From the NCBI GenBank assembly GCA_902779075.1, contig CACZAK010000075.1, positions 1 through 45,170 of the forward strand: a stretch of 45,170 nt of DNA. Reading direction: 5' to 3'. Positions 16,592-27,800 of this stretch are shown piece by piece. Position numbers and translations under genes: made by a program. Origin of the DNA: an uncultured bacterium. Lineage in GTDB: Bacteria; Verrucomicrobiota; Kiritimatiellia; RFP12; UBA1067. A model generated the notes under the pieces. It was not told the DNA's origin. It worked only from the letters and a program-made list of their open reading frames with translations, and searched no databases. Positions within the stretch are counted from its first letter, which is position 1. Every line of letters begins with the position of its first letter.

Positions 16592-18450
16592 CCAGTTGTC
16601 GGGTCATTGCCGAGGATGTTGTTGATGAAGACGAACGCGCCCTGGCCGCATTCAACTTCGTCGAGCGAGTCGAGCGTGACGGAATGCGGCTTGAAAATCG
16701 GCGTGCGGCGCTTGTCGTTGTGGTAGTGGTACTTTCCGCGCATGCGGTTGCCCACAAACGCCGCGCCCTGCGAATAGGCCATGAGCGCCATGTCGGAGAG
16801 AAGGTCATTGCCCTCCACGAGGATCGGGCCGTGGTCCACCTCGAAGAAGAGGTCGCGCTTGTTCGCCCACATCCTGTTGCCGACGATGCGCGCGCCCTGC
16901 GCCATCCAGTCGAGCCAGATGCCGCCGATGTCGCCGCAGTGGTGGATGCGGCAGTTGGAGATCGTGAAATCGACCGCCGCGTGGATCTTGATGCCGGCCA
17001 TCTCCGCGCCGCCGTACGGTTTCTTCCAGTGGCAGTAGGAAATGTCGCAGTCGTCGATCGTGGAGAACACCGCGCCGAGCGAGCCGCAGATTCCCGCCTG
17101 GCCGCAGTCGGTGATGCGGCAGCGGCGGACGAGGTGGTGTCCCACGCGGTCGAGTCCGTTCGAGATCGAACGCATGATCGTGTTGTGGTAGTTTGCGGCG
17201 GTCGGGCCGACGTTGTCGAACTCGTCGCCGTACTTGCCGAGCGTGATGCCGCTGCACTCCGTGCCGGACACCTCGCAGTCCTCGATCACCCAGCCCTTGC
17301 TCCAGTTGGTGCCCACGATGGCCGTCTGCTCGCTCGTCGGCGGCGCCCAGTTGGGTCCGGCGTTGACGAACGTGATGCCGCGAAGCGTGATGTAGTCACG
17401 ATGCTCGACGACGGGGTAGAAGCACGCCGGGCGCACGATCAGCTCGGGCACGCAGACGTTCGGGTCCTTCTCGAACGCGGCGATGATCGTGCCGTACACC
17501 ATGCCCTTGATCAGGACGGCGTTGCCCGGCTTGACCAGTCCGGCAAGGTTCATCGGACGCCCCACGACGTCCGCATCGCGCACGCGGAAGAGCAGGTCCT
17601 TCACGCCGGCGGCGGAGTCAGGCAGAGTCACCTCGATTGTATCGTACTTTCTCCAGTCGCCCGTGATGGGCGGGCGAACCGTCGCGAGCGGCTTCTCGGG
17701 CTTCGCCGCGTCGCAGATCTCGACCAGCGACTTGAACGACATGCTCGAGAAGTGGATCTTGAGACGGCGCGCGACGGGCGTTGAGAGGTCGAAGCCCTTG
17801 TAGAGGATCGTTGACTTGTCGTAGATCCAGCCGAGCTCCATGCCCCACTTCGTCGGGTAGCCGGGCCTCACGTTCGGGCTCTTCTCGGCGGCGGAATCGC
17901 CCGGCACGGTGCGCGTGCCGGAGGTGATGCCGGCGATGTTCACGAGCGCGCGGTCGGCCGCGCCGCCGTGGCCGAGGATGAGGTCGCGGGTGTGGAGCTC
18001 AAGCGGCTTGCCGTCCTGGATGAGGCGCGTGCGGAAGCGCTGCCGTCCGCCGCTGCCGAACCAGTCGCCGTAGATGAAGTCGGTGAAGGGATTGAGGCCG
18101 CCGAAAGAATCGTAGCGCAGGCGAACGGTCCAGAGTCCGTCGGGACGCTTCGTCCAGCCCCTGACGGGATCGGCGCCAGTCACGACGACCTTCTCGCCTT
18201 TCGCCGCCTGGTAGGTGATCGGCGCACCCGCGCGCCCCGCGTTCGCGGGTTTCACCCATTCGCGGTACGTGCCGTCGCGAATCGTCACCACGTCGCCAGC
18301 CTTCGCGACGTCCGCCGCCCGCTGGATGGTGCGCCACGGTTTCGCGGACGAGCCATCCGCCTTGTCGCAGCCATCGGTTGCCACAAAAAACTCCGCAGCC
18401 CCCGCATTAAGCGAGAGAACGGCACACAGAAGGATAGAACTATTTTTCAT
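16588..18450 (-). CDS. Secreted right-handed beta-helix protein (DUF1565-type), frameshifted near the C-terminus
   Basis: A 620-residue exported protein (signal peptide MKNSSILLCAVLSLNAGAAE). The start of the mature part, FFVATDGCDKADGSSAKPWRT followed by VVTIRDGTY, is the DUF1565/pectate-lyase-fold entry strand. A carbohydrate-binding-like insert spans about 200-320, and parallel beta-helix coils (ITLRGITFVNAG, VIEDCEVSGTECSGITLG, ISNCRIHHCGDIGGIWL) fill the rest. Such proteins bind or cleave polysaccharides; catalytic residues cannot be assigned. The frame ends early at 16588 through an apparent one-base loss, with about 60 more residues readable in the next frame. The ATG at 18450 lies 7 bases after a TATAAT, so the message is predicted leaderless. 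Confidence 0.8.
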   Translation of the reverse strand: MKNSSILLCAVLSLNAGAAEFFVATDGCDKADGSSAKPWRTIQRAADVAKAGDVVTIRDGTYREWVKPANAGRAGAPITYQAAKGEKVVVTGADPVRGWTKRPDGLWTVRLRYDSFGGLNPFTDFIYGDWFGSGGRQRFRTRLIQDGKPLELHTRDLILGHGGAADRALVNIAGITSGTRTVPGDSAAEKSPNVRPGYPTKWGMELGWIYDKSTILYKGFDLSTPVARRLKIHFSSMSFKSLVEICDAAKPEKPLATVRPPITGDWRKYDTIEVTLPDSAAGVKDLLFRVRDADVVGRPMNLAGLVKPGNAVLIKGMVYGTIIAAFEKDPNVCVPELIVRPACFYPVVEHRDYITLRGITFVNAGPNWAPPTSEQTAIVGTNWSKGWVIEDCEVSGTECSGITLGKYGDEFDNVGPTAANYHNTIMRSISNGLDRVGHHLVRRCRITDCGQAGICGSLGAVFSTIDDCDISYCHWKKPYGGAEMAGIKIHAAVDFTISNCRIHHCGDIGGIWLDWMAQGARIVGNRMWANKRDLFFEVDHGPILVEGNDLLSDMALMAYSQGAAFVGNRMRGKYHYHNDKRRTPIFKPHSVTLDSLDEVECGQGAFVFINNILGNDPTTG

Positions 18451-18456
18451 GCGGCG

Positions 18457-18485
18457 ATTATACCAAATGGCCCCCCTCATTTCAA
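18457..18485 (-). promoter_or_regulatory. Full sigma-70-type promoter of the beta-helix gene
   Basis: On the minus strand TTGAAA (18485-18480) is followed after 17 bases by TATAAT (18462-18457), preceded by TGG to form an extended -10. Its last T is 7 bases before the ATG. It is one of the most consensus-like promoters in the window. Confidence 0.75.
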
Positions 18486-18491
18486 CTTATC

Positions 18492-20045
18492 CTATTTGGT
18501 ATTTTTAATCTCGACCTTCACGTTGCGAAACATGTACTTGTTCGGGCTCAGGTTCACGGGCTTGCCGCTCGCGGTGATCACGTTTTTGAGGACTACTTCC
18601 TCCGTGACATGGTAGAGATGCTTCTCCACGTAGTCGGCGCTCATGTTCTTCGGGTTGAACATAGAAAAAACGAACGGCCCGTCGTACTTCTCGGGATGCC
18701 TGGAGTCATCGATCTTGAGGCCGTCGAACACGATCCGTCGCGGCGCATGGCATTCGTAGCCGAAGTCGTGCCGATCCGTGCTGACGCCGTGGACGAGCGC
18801 GCTGGCGGCCTTTTTCCCGCCGCTCGGCACGAACGTGCAGTTGCGCACGATGAAGTCACCCCTCCAGGTGCTGCCATAGTCGCTGCGCAGGTTGAAGAAC
18901 GAACGGCTGCGCACCGTGGTGTTCTCCACGAGGAACGTGCCGAATCCGATCGCGTTGATGCCCATGTAGCCGAGTTCGCAGTTGCGGACCGTCGCGTTCG
19001 CCACGCCCATGTGCGCGTCGAAGCGCGAGAACGTACAGCCGTCGTAGAGCAGGTTCTTGCAGTAGTTAGAACCGAAGATGCCCCAGTAGCGCCCGTCGTT
19101 GATGTCGGTCGTCTGGCGGCAGTTGACGAAGGAGACGTTGACCGAGTTGTTGGCGGAGATGTCGTACGACCCCATGCTCACGGGCTTGCCAGCGGCGCCG
19201 ATCGTGCGGTAGGTCTTGTGCGCGGTAAACACGCAGTTCGTCACGAGGACATTGGCGCAGTACGAGGCGCCCACGAAGCTCCCGTACGGCGCGCCGTGGT
19301 CGCCCTCGCCCGTCACGTCGTGGCGCAGGCCCTCGATGCGCACGTTCGAACGGCGCACGGCGATGCCGCGCGCGTGGTAGGTGTACTTCGACTCGGCCTG
19401 GTTGGCGATCGTCGTGAAGGTACCGCCCTTGATCGTGAGCGTCTTCGCGTCCACGGGATGCGCCGTGAGGCGCGTGACCTCCGCGTAGTCCCAGACGATT
19501 GGCGTAGCGGGATCGATGGTTCCGTCCGCCGCGACGAGGAACACCTCCTTCTGCGGCGAGCCCTTGTTCTGGTTCAGCCCGTAGCGGATGTACTGGCGCA
19601 CCTTGCCGTTCACAGCCTCCACGAGACAGGTACCGGGCAGGGACACGCCAAGTTTTGCCTGTCCGCGCGCAAGCGTCTTCACGCCCGTCACCTCGAACGA
19701 ACGCGCCGTCGGATCCACGCGGAACACCGGCGCCTTGCAGTTTTCAAGCGTCCGGTCGTCGATCACGAACTTCGCCGTGCCGAAGTCGACGTCCGTCTTG
19801 ATGACGGCCACCTTCGCGCCGCCGCCGATGTAGTACGTCTTGCCATCGCCCGCCCGCACGGGCACTCTCCTTTTGTTCGCCGCCGCGTGCGCGGCGACAA
19901 TGGCCTTCTGGTCGTCCGTCTTGCCGTCGCCGACGGCGCCGAACTCCTCGTAGGTGACCACGTCGGGAGAGGTACACGTCTGCGCGTCCGCCGCCATGCA
20001 GAGAATGACAACAAACGTACAACAACAAGTTTTTGCAATCTTCAT
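18492..20045 (-). CDS. Secreted pectate-lyase-superfamily protein
   Basis: A 517-residue exported protein (signal peptide MKIAKTCCCTFVVILCMAADA). The mature N-terminus VVTYEEFGAVGDGKTDDQKAI is the hallmark of the pectate lyase superfamily (PF12708) found in polysaccharide lyases, epimerases and phage tailspikes. Parallel coils follow, for example VRIEGLRHDV, VLVTNCVFTAHKTYR and NLLYDGCTFSRFDAH. The substrate is not evident. Upstream in-frame starts exist at 20054, 20066 and 20075; 20045 was chosen because it gives a standard signal peptide. It lies 32 bases after the broken AAA-ATPase gene and ends 41 bases before the next beta-helix gene, so it probably relies on the promoter at 21608-21616. 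Confidence 0.8.
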   Translation of the reverse strand: MKIAKTCCCTFVVILCMAADAQTCTSPDVVTYEEFGAVGDGKTDDQKAIVAAHAAANKRRVPVRAGDGKTYYIGGGAKVAVIKTDVDFGTAKFVIDDRTLENCKAPVFRVDPTARSFEVTGVKTLARGQAKLGVSLPGTCLVEAVNGKVRQYIRYGLNQNKGSPQKEVFLVAADGTIDPATPIVWDYAEVTRLTAHPVDAKTLTIKGGTFTTIANQAESKYTYHARGIAVRRSNVRIEGLRHDVTGEGDHGAPYGSFVGASYCANVLVTNCVFTAHKTYRTIGAAGKPVSMGSYDISANNSVNVSFVNCRQTTDINDGRYWGIFGSNYCKNLLYDGCTFSRFDAHMGVANATVRNCELGYMGINAIGFGTFLVENTTVRSRSFFNLRSDYGSTWRGDFIVRNCTFVPSGGKKAASALVHGVSTDRHDFGYECHAPRRIVFDGLKIDDSRHPEKYDGPFVFSMFNPKNMSADYVEKHLYHVTEEVVLKNVITASGKPVNLSPNKYMFRNVKVEIKNTK

Positions 20046-20077
20046 CGTTTCCATCCCATCATTCATCAGTTCCAACT

Positions 20078-21599
20078 TTACACTTTACACTCTTTCTCGA
20101 TGATCGGCATGTCGATGTTGCGCTTCTTCGGGTTGAAGTTGATGCCGACGAGCGTCACGGGGCGCTCACCGCCGATCCACTTGTCGGCGTAGCCGCGCTC
20201 GCGTATCTGCCTGATTGCCGCCTTCGCGCTCCTGCCATACTTGAACTCGAACACGCAGACCTCCTTCGGCGTCTCGATCACCGCGTCGGCGTAACCGAGC
20301 ATCGTGGCGACCTCCGGTTGGGGATTCGCCCCCGTCATGGACGCGAAGAGCAGAAAGGGCTATCTGCTGCTTTGCCTTGTCGACGAGCGCGTTGAACGGG
20401 CTCTCCTTCAATCCCATCACCTGAGAGAGATAGCCGCGCTTCAGAGCCTCGCGCACCTCGAGGTTCGGCGGCGCGAGAACGAAGCACTCCTCTCTTCCCA
20501 TATCAGGATCGCCGGGTCTGGTCTCCTTGATCGTGAGATACCCGCCCTGGTACAGCAGGGACTCCATCGGCAACGACTCCGCGTCGCACACGTCGAGCAT
20601 GAACGCATCCGCCGACACGTTCTCAATGTCACTTGGCAGTTTTCCAGCCCTCTCAATGCGACTGATGATGAGCGACGTCCTGCCGGTCATCTCCCAGTAG
20701 CCCTTCAATTCGCCACTCTCAAGCGCACTGCCAAGCGATACAGGATTGCAGACCCTCGCCTCAGACCGTGGCGAGAACCTATAGCCGTCGTACCAAGAGA
20801 GAAGCCCCGCCTTCGCCTCTGCGAAATTCTTACCGTTCTTTGCGCCGAACTCCTCAACGTTCTCGCGCAAGGGCCCGTCCAGCTCCTCCGGCGTGTAGCC
20901 GAGGAGCGTCGCGAAACGCCCGTCCATCGAACGGTCCTTCAGGTGGTTCAATCCAGAGAAAACCGAGAGTTTCGTCAGCTTCGTGACGCCAGTCATCATC
21001 AGGAAGCGGATTGAGTCGGAACTGAACTTCAATTTCTCGTAGAAGTCGTGCAACAGCTTGCGAACGCGTTTCAGCGTAGCCATGTCGTCAAGAAACGCGG
21101 CGACCGGTTCGTCGTACTCGTCTATGAGGATCACAACCTTCCCCGTCGGTGACTTCTTCGCTGCAGCCTGTATGAATTTCCTGAACTTCCCGGGAATTGT
21201 GCCTTTTTCGGGAATCGAAAGTCCAACCTGCGTGAACAGCCCGTCAACCAGTTCCCCCAGCTGCTCCTTGACCTCGTCGTAGTTCTCTCCGGACACGTCG
21301 CCCATCGTGAAGCTGTACACAGGCGTCTGCGTCTCCCACCCCTCCCACGGAAGTGAATCGAGAGCAAGGCCCCTGAACAACTCGCGCCGCCCCTCGAACA
21401 TCGCCTTGAGCGTGGAGAGCATGAGCGACTTGCCGAAGCGGCGCGGACGTGAGATGAAGAGCTGCTGGTCCGCATCGTTCGCAAGTTGGTACAGCAGATC
21501 CGTCTTATCGACGTACTTTCCCTTACCTCCGAGTATCAAGCTCGGAAAGTCGAACACGCCCGTCGTGGGCACCTTGATTCTGCGCTCTTCGTTTTCCAT
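20078..21599 (-). pseudogene. AAA-ATPase-like / DUF1703 nuclease gene with deletion and frameshift
   Basis: The N-terminal ATPase part is intact: KYVDKTDLLYQLAND, FISRPRRFGKSLMLSTLKAM (P-loop) and VVILIDEYDEPV. It reads to about 20345, where ...QIALSALR turns into an unrelated out-of-frame tail. The expected nuclease end continues in another frame from 20338: NPQPEVATMLGYADAVIET, then VCVFEFKYGRSAKAAIRQI and ending at 20078. Compared with relatives, some tens of residues at the start of the nuclease domain are also missing. A deletion plus frame change therefore separates the ATPase from the nuclease core. The ATG at 21599 (MENEERRIKV) is 9 bases from an extended -10; a GTG at 21605 lies too close to it. 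Confidence 0.75.
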
Positions 21600-21607
21600 C
21601 GGCACGT

Positions 21608-21616
21608 ATTATACCA
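21608..21616 (-). promoter_or_regulatory. Extended -10 promoter of the broken AAA-ATPase gene
   Basis: The minus strand reads TGGTATAAT, ending 9 bases before the ATG at 21599. It would also transcribe the pectate-lyase-like gene downstream. Confidence 0.6.
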
Positions 21617-21667
21617 AAAACACGCGCACTTGTGCGGGGAAAATTAAAAACGGCCACAGCCACCCAA

Positions 21668-21730
21668 CCCGGGAACGGCGCGCTCGGTGATCGCGCCCTA
21701 CCAATGGTAGGGGCCGACCACCGGGCGGCC
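21668..21730. repeat. Two head-to-head members of a GGTAGGG-hairpin repeat family
   Basis: CCTACC-AAT-GGTAGG forms the centre (21697-21711). Leftwards, read on the minus strand, GGTAGGG is followed by a CGCG...CGCGCC hairpin; rightwards, on the plus strand, GGTAGGG is followed by GCCGACCACCGGGCGGCC. The same architecture, GG(G/T)AGGG plus a GC-rich hairpin, recurs inside genes at 24121-24146 and 43589-43614. Confidence 0.65.
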
Positions 21731-21746
21731 CGCACAGGGAACGCCG

Positions 21747-21818
21747 TCAGCGGACGAGGATCGTGATGCCCATGAAACGCTTGAGACGCAGACCGCTCGC
21801 TTCAGGGACATTCGTCAT
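21747..21818 (-). pseudogene. Orphan C-terminal tail of a surface protein
   Basis: A 23-codon frame reads MTNVPEASGLRLKRFMGITI then LVR and a stop. It resembles the end of the neighbouring giant protein (VPKADGLYLEGAGFLLIVR) and the decayed tail at 2978. It has no ribosome binding site and is probably the remnant of a second, deleted surface-protein gene. Confidence 0.5.
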
Positions 21819-21837
21819 TCTTCATTCTTCTATCGCA

Positions 21838-24800
21838 CTACCGCACGATCAGCAAGAAACCGGCACCTTCGAGGTAGAGGCCGTCTGCCTTCGGGACGAG
21901 CCGCTGTCCCTTCTTGGCGGGCAGGAACGTCACGCCCTCCGGAATCGCCGACCAGGAGATGAGCTGCTTGCCGTTCGCGGTCCTTGTCGCGTTCCGCGCG
22001 CGCGCCAGCACGCTCACCGTCGCGCCGGAGGCGAACGAAAGCGTCTTGAGGCCGTCGGTGGTGAACGCCGCCGTCATCGGCAGCGCGTTCGTGCGGTTCG
22101 AGAGGTCGATGGCCGAGCCGTCCATGAGCGTGCAGCCGTAGAAGTAGTCGTGTGCGGACGGCTTGAACGTGCCATATACGTTCAACGCCGCCGATCCGAG
22201 GTTGTAGTTGTCGTTGAACACGGCCTCGTAGTCGCGTATGCTCGATGCGCTGTTGATTTTCAAAGCGCTGCCGACGATGAAGTCCACGTTCGTCGAGACG
22301 TGTTCGATGTTCTGCATCAGCAGATAGCCGCCGGACTTGATGTCGATCTTGCCGGGTCCCTCTGGCGAGCATGAGTCGAATATGAGGTTTTTCGCCCAGG
22401 TTATCGACACTTCAAGGGTGTGCCCGTTCATGACGAGCGGAGAACTCTGAAACTTCATGTCCCCCGTCACCTCAAGATACGAATCGGCGGTAAGCCGCTT
22501 TGCGCAGTTGAGCTGCGACGAGGATCCCTTCACCGTTCCGCCGTTGAACACGATCGTAATGTAGCCGAAAGCCGTCATTCCGTTGAGGTCGAGCGTGGCT
22601 CCCCTATCGACGGTGATGATCTGTGATTCCGCATTCTTGTAGCCGTTTCCGCCAAAGGGCCAGGAAGATGACCTCGCCCCGCATTTCAAAGTCCCCGAAG
22701 CGGCTTCCGTTCCGCCGGTGTACGTCTGGTTCGCCTTGGTCGCCACAAACACGCCGAGGCCCTCCGTCACGAGACGCAGATTGCCGTCCAGAACGACCTT
22801 GTCATTTGTGAAGGTCGCATCTTCCGCGATGTGTACGTGCAGTTCGCCGGGATGTTCCGCGTCGGTCGTCGAATCGGTGAAGCCGCTCTTGCCAGAGGTG
22901 ATGGCGCTGAAGTCGTTCACGTCGAGCTTGTGTCCGCGAAGATCAACGTATGCGCCGTCGCGGAACGCGACCGTGCCGAGGCCCGTCCAGTCGCAGTCCG
23001 CCGCGAGCGCAATGTCCTCCGAAAGCAGAAGCCCGGCGTACTCAAACCCCGTCGTCGCGGGGAAGCTCATCGCCGTCGTGCCGGAGAGGCGGATGTACGT
23101 GGAGGCGTTCGGCGCGGCGCCGGGAATCTCGTTGCCCGCCGTGTCCGTCACGCGCCAGTTCGCCGCGTCAAGCGGATTGCCCGCCGTGCCGCCGCCCGTC
23201 CACTCGGCGATGCGCGTACCTGCGGGCATGACGCGCAGCACGAGGTTGCCGCCCGACCAGTCGCGGATCACCGCGTATTCGGCGGATTCGTCCAAGCTCG
23301 TCGTCACGACTATGTCGCCGTCCGAGAGATTGCTCCCCTTCAGCACGTTGTATTCGCCCACGCCGCTCGCGCCGAAGTCGTAGTGAAGCGCCCCGCCCTT
23401 TGCGAAAACTCCGTTGATCGTCTGCCTGAGGGAAAGCGACAGCGTCCCGTCGATTTGCCACTTGCCGTCGCCGGAAGTCGAGGTCGTACCCACGCACGGC
23501 AACGCGGAAATCTTCACCGTTCCGTTTGTCACGGCGATGTTGCCCTTCGTCGGCGTCTTGAGCGTCAGCGTCCCAGTTCCGCCCATCACCAAGTCCCAAG
23601 GATAGGTGAACGCATGGCCTCCCATCGACGCGGAGTAACCCGTCGGAGCCCATACGGCGTCGTACGGACCGTCGAGCGTCAACGTCGTGCGGGAGCAAAG
23701 ATCATCTTGCAGGAGGAAGTAAATCGAGTTTCCGTACTTGTCTTTGGCGGGGATGCTCCAATCGCAGGTCGAAGAGAGGCGGATCGCATCGCCAGCAAGC
23801 AAGATGTTGTAGTAGTTTTGGTCTCCTGGCGAATTGGCTCGGAACGGTCGTTCCGTCGTAAGCACGATGTTCGAGATGCCAAGGCGAACCCACGCCCTCG
23901 ACTTCAGCCCTACCGATCCGACATTCAACGTGCCGGCACCGCGAAGAATCGGATCGACGTTTCCGAGGACGTTGAACGCCTCCGCCTCAAGTGTGCCGTC
24001 GAAATAGAGGTTGTACGTACCGGCGCACTGGTATTCCTTGGAGAGAACGACCGAGACATCCTCGCCGATGCCAGACGGATTCGCGCCCTTGTTCGTCATG
24101 CGCCGCGCACGGAGGGTCGCGGGAGGGCGGCTGTCCCCAGCCGCCGTGGCAACATAATTCGTGCAGTTGCTATTAGCGCCGTCCAAATAGATGTCCGCCC
24201 CGGAGAAGTCGTTGTCGCCCTTCAGGAGAAGCGCGCGGTCGCCCGAGCGGAACTGCGTTCCCTGCCCGGCGAACGTCACGTCCTCTAACGCGAGCGCGCC
24301 TTCGGAGGAGATGATCCAGCCACCCTCCGAATCGCACACGCCGCCCTTCACCGCGCCCTTTATCGTGAGCGCACCTTCGCCGCTCTTCATGAGCTGCGTG
24401 CAGTTCGGCGCGGCGAGTCCGGCGTTGAACGTCAAGTTGTACGCCGTCGGGTTGTTGGAGACGACGCCCTCGCCCGTGAATATCACGGGCACGTCGTACA
24501 CGAGGTCGTGCGCGGGATTCGTCCACTCCGCCGTAATATCGACGAGCGCGCCGCCCTCCCACTTGTAAACCGCGGCAGGATCGGCGATCCCCGCGAGCGC
24601 CGCGAGCGCGGGCGCGAGCGGCGCGTCCGGCGCGGCGGGTTCCGCCGGCGCCGCGCCCGTCGCAAGGCGGAAGCCGAGGTAGTTCGCATGGCAGCCCGCC
24701 GTCGCGATGCACGGCCTGTCGGCGGCACGCTCCCACGTGCCCTTCGCCGCAAGCGCGGGCGAGCCGAGGATACGGCACCAGCCCGTGTAGGGATCAACGG

Positions 24801-27800
24801 ACGACGTCCATTCGGCCACGTCGCGGCGCATGTTGCCCGCAAATGCCGTCTCAAGCTCGCCCACAGTCGGAAGCCTGTATCCGGCATCCAGCCACGCGAT
24901 GAACTTCTCGATCTCGTTCTTCGAGACGTTCACAACGGGATCACCGCCCGCCCCTTCCGCGAACGAGAACGCCTCTCCCACCGCGTCCTTGTACTCCTTC
25001 CACTTCGCGTTCGTGACGGGCGTCTCGGTGAACTGCGCGAACGTCGAGGGATCGGCGCAGGTGACGCCTTGCGAGGGCGAGGGCACCGACGCCGCAACGG
25101 TCTTCGACGTGATGGAGAACTCGTCGAACACGCCGATGTAGCTGCCGTCCGCGTTGAATCCGTGCGCCGTGTAGGTGAGCGTGGCGCCCTCGACCTTCAG
25201 CTCGCCGTAGCTCTGCACGATGCCCATGCGCACGGGTTCCGCCGGACCAAGGACGCCTGTCTCCGTCACGCTCTTCTGACGCGCCGAAAGGAAGGGAACG
25301 TCCTTGTGTCCGCCGATGAAGGTGGCGTCGCCGTAGTTGGCGCTGACATTCTGCTCTTCATCGAGATACCCTGCGCCGCCGTTCGTGAGCTGCACAATGC
25401 CGTCCTTGTGGATGCGCTCGTAACCGTGCATGTGGCCGGACAGCACCATGTCGATTCCGCCCGTCTTCGCGGTTTCGAGGAGCGCCTGGTTGTTGTTGCC
25501 GCCCCAGCACTCCAGCCAGAACGGATAGTGCTGCACGAGGATGCGGAACTTCGCCGCCTGCGCGCGCTCAGTCGCAAGCAGATCCGCGAGCCACGTCTGC
25601 GTTGCGGCGGCGGTCATCTGTCCGTGGTCGATGAAGATGAAGAGCACGTTGCCGCGATAGAGGTAGTAGTTGCCCGACGCGCTCGTACCGTATGCCGGTT
25701 CGTCAACCGCGCCCGTCTCAAAGTACGGCTTGTTCACGGTTTTGCTCGTGTCGTGGTTGCCCCACGCCACGTAGTACGGGCGCGTCCTGCCGAATATCGC
25801 ATCGGTACTGTCGAGGATGCAGGGGCGAATTTCCGAGTCGTAGTATCCGTTGGACGCCATGTCGCCCGTCGAGATGCCGAAATCGACGTCCCGCGAAACC
25901 GCGTGCTGGAACATCCGCGTCACGTAGAGGAAGATGTCGGAGTCCCAGACGTGGTAGCTCGCACGGAGCCCCTGCTGGTTGTCGCCCCACACGGCGCAGG
26001 TGAAGGATTCGTCAGCGCTCTGCGTCCAGAGCGACACGGTACCTTCCGTGTTGTCCGCCGGGTCGTCGAACGTGAGCGCCTGACCGTAGTAGCCGAGGCG
26101 GTACGGAATCGTCTGACCTTCCATGCCATCGACCGTGATGTGCGCCGAGTAGATCCACGTGCCGCCGTTGCCCTCCACGCGCGTCATCGTGACCTTCTGC
26201 GCGTAACCCGCGCCGTACTGCACTTCGAGGCCGTCCCAGCGAGTCGCGTCCTCGGCGTCCTTCACGCCCTCGCACATGATCGTGAAGCGGTTCGTATAGA
26301 CGTTCTGCTGCCACGGCCAGGTGACCAGCACGTCGCGTGCCGCGACGGTCACGCTCACGACCTCGAACGGCGTCGCCAGCGAAGTCCACGCGCCCTCCAC
26401 GCCGTTCTGCGAAATCGCCTTCACGCGCGGCGTCATCGTCCCGACCTCGTTGTACTTGTGCGTGAACGTCACGGACGTACCCGGCGGCACAAGCTGCGTC
26501 GAACACTCCCCAGTGCCGTCGCCGAAGTCGATTGCGAAGGAGACGTACTCGCCGTCTGGATGCGTCGCTGAGACGGTGAACGTGACCTCATCGACGCGCG
26601 CCTTGACTGGATCCGCCGGAAGCGCCGCAGATACGGTTGGCGCGTTGGGCGCGTTGCCGGAGAACGTCGTCCCCGCGCCGCCGAGCGCGGCAATCTCGTC
26701 CGGCGTGAGCGCGGAGTCGTAAGCCGCAAGCCGCGTCACGTCCGCGCCGATTCCGTCGAGGAACGTCATCGTGGAGGTTGGGTAGTAGTGGACGCGCCCG
26801 CTCGCCGCCCACGTGACGGCCAGGCGATGCGCGGCCGTACGGTCGAGCGCGTTCTCGCTCCAGTAGCCCCACGTGCTTACCATTGTGCCTGCGAGGAAAT
26901 TCGCGGGGGCCGTCGTGGTCGTGAAACTGCCGGAGAGCGTGCTGCCCGTGCCGTAGATGCCGGAGGCAACATTGGCGGCGTTCTTGACAAGCACGCCTCC
27001 GTCCGTCTGCACGGCGGGGAGCGTGATGTCGAAAACGTACGTCGCGGCGGACGGCGCAGCCGCGCGCGCCCACTCCCAACCGTTGCCGTCCGCCGCGAGC
27101 GTCGAACCGCGCGAAACCGCGAAACCGCCTGCGCCGTCAGCCGTCCACACGCCCGCAGGGGCGACCGTCGGCAGAAACGACTCGTCGGCCCTCTGCGCAA
27201 GCGGACGCGAGTGGAGTTCCGCAATTTCCGCATCCGTCAGAATGCGGTCGTAGAACGCCGCGTAGGAGATGTCGGTGTCTTTGTCCTCTCCGTTATCATC
27301 GCCGAGGAGGACGAAATAACCGCCCTTGCTGGGGCTGATGGTCGTGTGCATGCTGGTTCGCGTAACATATTTCTTCCCGTTGACGAATGCCACGCTCGTG
27401 TTCGCCGACTTGTTGTAGGTCATTACGACGCGCATCCATTCACCCGGCTTGACGCCTAGGACGGAACTCGTGACGTTGCCTTTGTATCGGATGTATATTC
27501 CATCTGAAGAGTTGCATGAGATCCAGATAGGGCCGTCCGGATTATTCTTACCTTGCAGCAGCCCGTGGTAGTTGTTGACCTTGTTCGCGTTGTCCGGGAT
27601 GGACACGTCCATCACCAAAGTGTAGTTGCTGTTGTTCGTGAGGTTGTGGTAGCACTTGAAGCCGTTGTTCATTCCCGCAAGCGAATGTCCGTCGCCGGGG
27701 AGGACGCCGTCCGTGCCGTCCGTGAAGCTGGCGGTTTGGCCGGAGCGCGTGAGCCTTTCGAGGTCGCGGCCGACGGTCGCCTTGAGGGGGTTCCCGGCGG

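Noticed and set aside
24508..26571. Long plus-strand open frame of 687 codons
   Set aside because: Antisense shadow of the giant surface-protein gene; Arg-rich, no ribosome binding site or domain.
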